Positions 61,150 to 64,000 of a stretch of 64,000 bases of DNA are shown one piece after another. Source of the stretch: Mesoflavibacter profundi (GTDB lineage: Bacteria; Bacteroidota; Bacteroidia; Flavobacteriales; Flavobacteriaceae); NCBI RefSeq assembly GCF_014764305.1, contig NZ_CP061703.1, forward strand, positions 757,501 through 821,500, written 5' to 3'. The translations under genes and the position numbers were made by a program. Positions within the stretch are counted from its first letter, which is position 1. Each line of letters opens with the position of its first letter. The notes under the pieces are model-generated. The model worked only from the letters and a program-made list of their open reading frames with translations. It was not told where the DNA came from and did no database searches.

Positions 61150-63435
61150 TTATTGTAAATATTTAGCTTGATTATTCACTATTATTTCTATAGCTTCTCC
61201 TGTAATCAACTCAAAATCAAAGTTGTTTTTGGATATATTTACTTTAATAATTCTATCTCTAAAGTTTACTTTAAACGAATATGCATTCCATTCTTCAGGA
61301 ATTTTAGGCTCAAAAGTTAATTTATTATCCTTTATACGCATACCGCCAAAACCTTCAACAATACTCATCCAAGTTCCAGCCATACTAGTAATGTGTAAAC
61401 CTTCTTCTACTTCTTTATTATAATCGTCTAAATCTAAACGCGATGTACGTAAGTAAAATGTATAGGCTTGTTCCATTTGATTTAGCTTTGCAGCCTGAAT
61501 ACTATGTACGCAAGGCGATAACGAGCTTTCATGCACTGTAAAAGGCTCATAAAAATCAAAATGACGTTTTAATTCTTCATCTGTAAAATGGTCTTCAAAA
61601 AAGTAAAATCCTTGTAAAGTATCTGCTTGCTTGATGTATGGCGAACGTAAAATACGATCCCAACTCCACTTTTGATTAATCGGTCTTTGCGTTTTATCTA
61701 AATCTGAAACAGTGATTAATTCTTTATCTAAAAAGCCATCTTGTTGTAGATAAACATTATGTTCTTCAGAAAACGGGAAGTACATATTGTCTGCTACTTT
61801 TTTCCATTGTGTTAACTCTTGGTCGCTAATTTTGGTTTTACCAACAACACGTTTATAATCTTCGTTGTAACCATCTTCAACTTTTTGTAAAGTTTCTAAA
61901 GTATAATCTATACACCATTTTGCAATATAGTTTGTGTACCAGTTGTTGTTTACGTTATTTTCATATTCATTTGGACCTGTTACACCTAAAATAACATATT
62001 TGTTTTTATGTGTTGAAAACGTTGCGCGTTGGTGCCAAAATCTAGCAATACCGATAAGTACCTCTAATCCCATTTCTGGAATGTATGAAAAATCACCAGT
62101 ATACCTGTAATAGTTAAAAATTGCGAATGCTATTGATCCGTTACGATGAATTTCTTCAAAGGTTATTTCCCATTCATTATGACATTCTTCACCATTCATG
62201 GTTACCATTGGATAAAGCGCAGCACCATTTTTAAACCCTAATTTTTGAGCGTTTTCTATAGCTTTTTCTAAATGATTATAACGGTATTGTAATAAGTTAC
62301 GTGCTACTTTTTGATCTTTGGTCGCCATGTAAAACGGTATACAATACGCTTCTGTATCCCAATAGGTACTACCACCATATTTTTCGCCAGTAAATCCTTT
62401 TGGACCAATGTTTAGTCTAGAATCTTTACCTAAATAAGTTTGATTAAGTTGAAAGATATTAAAACGAATACCTTGTTGTGCCTTTACATCACCATCAATC
62501 GTGATATCTGACATGTTCCAAATCTCTGTCCAAGCTTGTTTTTGGTCTTCTAAAAGCGCATCAAAACCTTTTGTATTTGCTTTAGATAAAGCCGTTTTTG
62601 CAGCGTCTATTAGTTTAGCTTTTTCATGATATCTATCTACGGTGTAACCTCCAAATTTCACTAAACTCGCTGTTTGATTTTGCTCAACGTTTACATTGTA
62701 TGAGAATGTAATTGTATGTTCAGTTGAAGTTGCTTCTGGTGTAATATCTTGCTTTTCATCATTTATAAACGCATGAGACTGCATAAAGGTGCAGGTATGA
62801 AAATTGGTTTTCATGGTATGCGCTTCTATAAATGCTTGGTCGTTTATAACTTCAATATTTGTGGTATTCCAAAACTTATCATCCCAATTAGAATCTTCGT
62901 TTGTAATACCGCTATCTATATAAGGTTGAAACTGAATAGCTGCACTTCCGTTTAATGGTTTTATGTTAAATTTTATGGCGCCAACTTCATCTAAATCTAA
63001 ACTTAAAAAACGAACGATGTTAACTTCAACTTTTAAATCATTTTGAAGTGTTACTTCAAAACGTCTAGATAGCCAGCCTTCTTTCATGTTTAATTCTCTA
63101 CGAAAGTGGTCTACGCGTTTTGCTTTAAAAAGGTCTAAAGCTTCACCATTAATGGTGACGTTAATACCAATCCAACTTGGTGCATTAAGTACTTTAGCGA
63201 AATATTCTGGATATCCGTTTTTCCACCAACCAACGCGTGTTTTGTCTGGATAATACACACCAGCGATGTAACTACCTTGAAAGGTTGGTCCTGAGTATTG
63301 TTCTTCAAAATTAGCACGTTGCCCCATTGCGCCATTACCGATGCTAAATAAACTTTCGGAAGACTTTACGCGATCCGCGTCAAAACCTTCTTCTATGATT
63401 GACCAATTATTTGGTTGTATATAATCTTGATTCAT
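61150..63435 (-). CDS. GH65 family maltose phosphorylase
   Basis: 761 residues. GH65 order: N-terminal beta-sandwich (1-280), linker, (alpha/alpha)6 barrel with YWDTEAYCIPFYM, MVTMNGEECHNEWEIT, VTGPNEYENNVNNNW (catalytic Glu near 487), ISKNNF at the C-terminal sandwich. The beta-phosphoglucomutase gene just upstream (14-base gap) shows that the product is beta-glucose-1-phosphate, so maltose phosphorylase is more likely than trehalose or kojibiose phosphorylase, though these cannot be excluded. Confidence 0.92.
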   Translation of the reverse strand: MNQDYIQPNNWSIIEEGFDADRVKSSESLFSIGNGAMGQRANFEEQYSGPTFQGSYIAGVYYPDKTRVGWWKNGYPEYFAKVLNAPSWIGINVTINGEALDLFKAKRVDHFRRELNMKEGWLSRRFEVTLQNDLKVEVNIVRFLSLDLDEVGAIKFNIKPLNGSAAIQFQPYIDSGITNEDSNWDDKFWNTTNIEVINDQAFIEAHTMKTNFHTCTFMQSHAFINDEKQDITPEATSTEHTITFSYNVNVEQNQTASLVKFGGYTVDRYHEKAKLIDAAKTALSKANTKGFDALLEDQKQAWTEIWNMSDITIDGDVKAQQGIRFNIFQLNQTYLGKDSRLNIGPKGFTGEKYGGSTYWDTEAYCIPFYMATKDQKVARNLLQYRYNHLEKAIENAQKLGFKNGAALYPMVTMNGEECHNEWEITFEEIHRNGSIAFAIFNYYRYTGDFSYIPEMGLEVLIGIARFWHQRATFSTHKNKYVILGVTGPNEYENNVNNNWYTNYIAKWCIDYTLETLQKVEDGYNEDYKRVVGKTKISDQELTQWKKVADNMYFPFSEEHNVYLQQDGFLDKELITVSDLDKTQRPINQKWSWDRILRSPYIKQADTLQGFYFFEDHFTDEELKRHFDFYEPFTVHESSLSPCVHSIQAAKLNQMEQAYTFYLRTSRLDLDDYNKEVEEGLHITSMAGTWMSIVEGFGGMRIKDNKLTFEPKIPEEWNAYSFKVNFRDRIIKVNISKNNFDFELITGEAIEIIVNNQAKYLQ

Positions 63436-63449
63436 TGTTAATGAATAAT

Positions 63450-64000
63450 TTATCTTTTTATTAATTTATCTATAAACGCAGTGTCAATTTCGGTAAAATC
63501 TGAAAAGACATAATCTGCTTCATGTAATACGTTTTGTTCTCCTATCCCGATAGAAATCATATTTGCAGTATTTGCTGCTTGTACACCAGCAACCGAATCT
63601 TCAAAAACGATACATTCTTCTGGTTTTATGTTTAATGCTTTTGCTGCAACTAAAAACACTTCTGGATCTGGTTTTGCCTTGCTTACGTCATTGCCATCTA
63701 CAATAGCATCAAACTGCTTTAGTAAATCTACTTTTTCAAGAATTTGACGTGCGTTTTTACTTGCCGATCCTAAAGAAATAGGTTGATCTTGTTCTTTTAA
63801 ATAATTTAAAACTTTTGGTACATCGGGAAGTATTTCGTTGTGATTCATTTTAGCGATAAAGCTTAAATAATCATCATTTTTAGATGCCATTAAGGCATTA
63901 AATTTGTCTTCGGAAATAGTTTTATTTCCCCATGTTAATATTTTTTCAAGAGATTTAACTCTGCTTACACCTTTAAGTTGTTCATTTTGTTCGTGTGAAA
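63450..64000 (-). CDS. pgmB: Beta-phosphoglucomutase (partial, N-terminus beyond window)
   Basis: The frame stays open to the right edge; about 183 residues are visible and the N-terminal nucleophile DxD motif lies outside. Upstream of the internal Met at 63890 I read HEQNEQLKGVSRVKSLEKIL, which contains the family substrate motif LKGVSR. Further HAD features: SLGSASKNARQIL (Ser, motif II), KAKPDPEVFL (Lys, motif III) and CIVFEDSVAGVQAA (motif IV, Glu-Asp). Converts beta-glucose-1-phosphate from the GH65 phosphorylase to glucose-6-phosphate. It belongs to the maltose operon. Confidence 0.93.
   Translation of the reverse strand, partial: SHEQNEQLKGVSRVKSLEKILTWGNKTISEDKFNALMASKNDDYLSFIAKMNHNEILPDVPKVLNYLKEQDQPISLGSASKNARQILEKVDLLKQFDAIVDGNDVSKAKPDPEVFLVAAKALNIKPEECIVFEDSVAGVQAANTANMISIGIGEQNVLHEADYVFSDFTEIDTAFIDKLIKR

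Noticed and set aside
59631-64000. Maltose genes as a new polysaccharide locus
   Set aside because: Phosphoglucomutase, GH65 phosphorylase and GH13 amylase form the usual flavobacterial maltose cluster.
1-64000. CRISPR arrays, insertion sequences, prophage genes, rRNA
   Set aside because: No regularly spaced direct repeats, transposase motifs, phage structural genes or rRNA sequences were seen.

Overview
The window is a chromosomal segment from an AT-rich member of the Bacteroidota, most probably a marine Flavobacteriaceae species. This rests on the -7 promoter boxes of the type TAnnTTTG, the absence of Shine-Dalgarno sequences, the many SPII lipoproteins with a short lipobox, the mevalonate route with a class II HMG-CoA reductase, the CoaX-FadL-TPR-LptC-CorC-PpiD gene order and a maltose phosphorylase locus. 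There are no insertion sequences, prophage genes, CRISPR arrays or rRNA genes. Coding density is high; the three gaps longer than about 300 bases (1167-1573, 46206-46554, 57515-57872) all hold inverted repeats or repeat-like elements.

Layout. 1-2440: arginine decarboxylase (3' part outside the window) with a long structured leader, and a sterol desaturase-family protein. 2476-6403: a leftward isoprenoid operon (diphosphomevalonate decarboxylase, GHMP/mevalonate kinase, UbiA prenyltransferase) ending in a pseudouridine synthase homologue that lacks its catalytic Asp. 6608-10479: TetR regulator, DUF1697, HI0933-type flavoprotein, glycerophosphodiesterase and a lipoprotein. 10468-19135: DUF2254 membrane protein; a 1236-residue lipoprotein joining a phosphoesterase, a kinase-like segment and an outer-membrane barrel; a divergent HD-domain protein fused to a Pycsar-type (PycTM) transmembrane effector; and a GAF protein. 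19285-28401: lipoprotein, OppC-type permease and C-terminal protease, then SurE, LpxB, NlpC/P60, ComEC and a thioredoxin-like protein. 28507-34668: peptide transporter and dipeptidyl peptidase, then HMG-CoA reductase with a GYDIA GHMP kinase, the second mevalonate locus. 34765-42491: leftward envelope cluster, including a 59-residue membrane protein.

42677-49172: tRNA-Phe followed by an apparently full arsenosugar biosynthesis locus: peroxidase-like protein, ArsS radical SAM enzyme, rhodanese, TIGR04282-type transferase, purine nucleoside phosphorylase, ArsM methyltransferase, DUF547 protein and TIGR04283-type glycosyltransferase. Inferred flow: ArsM methylates arsenite, ArsS moves a deoxyadenosyl group to arsenic, the phosphorylase removes adenine, and the transferases build the sugar. 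The last glycosyltransferase carries an in-frame insert made of two inverted copies of a repeat also found in an intergenic region 9 kb away.

49169-59588: BamA-like barrel, phosphatase and GH113-like lipoprotein (leftward); FAD oxidoreductase and polyferredoxin membrane protein, then three glycosyltransferases and a small HMA-like protein (rightward). 59631-64000: leftward maltose/maltodextrin operon (alpha-amylase, GH65 maltose phosphorylase and the 3' part of beta-phosphoglucomutase).
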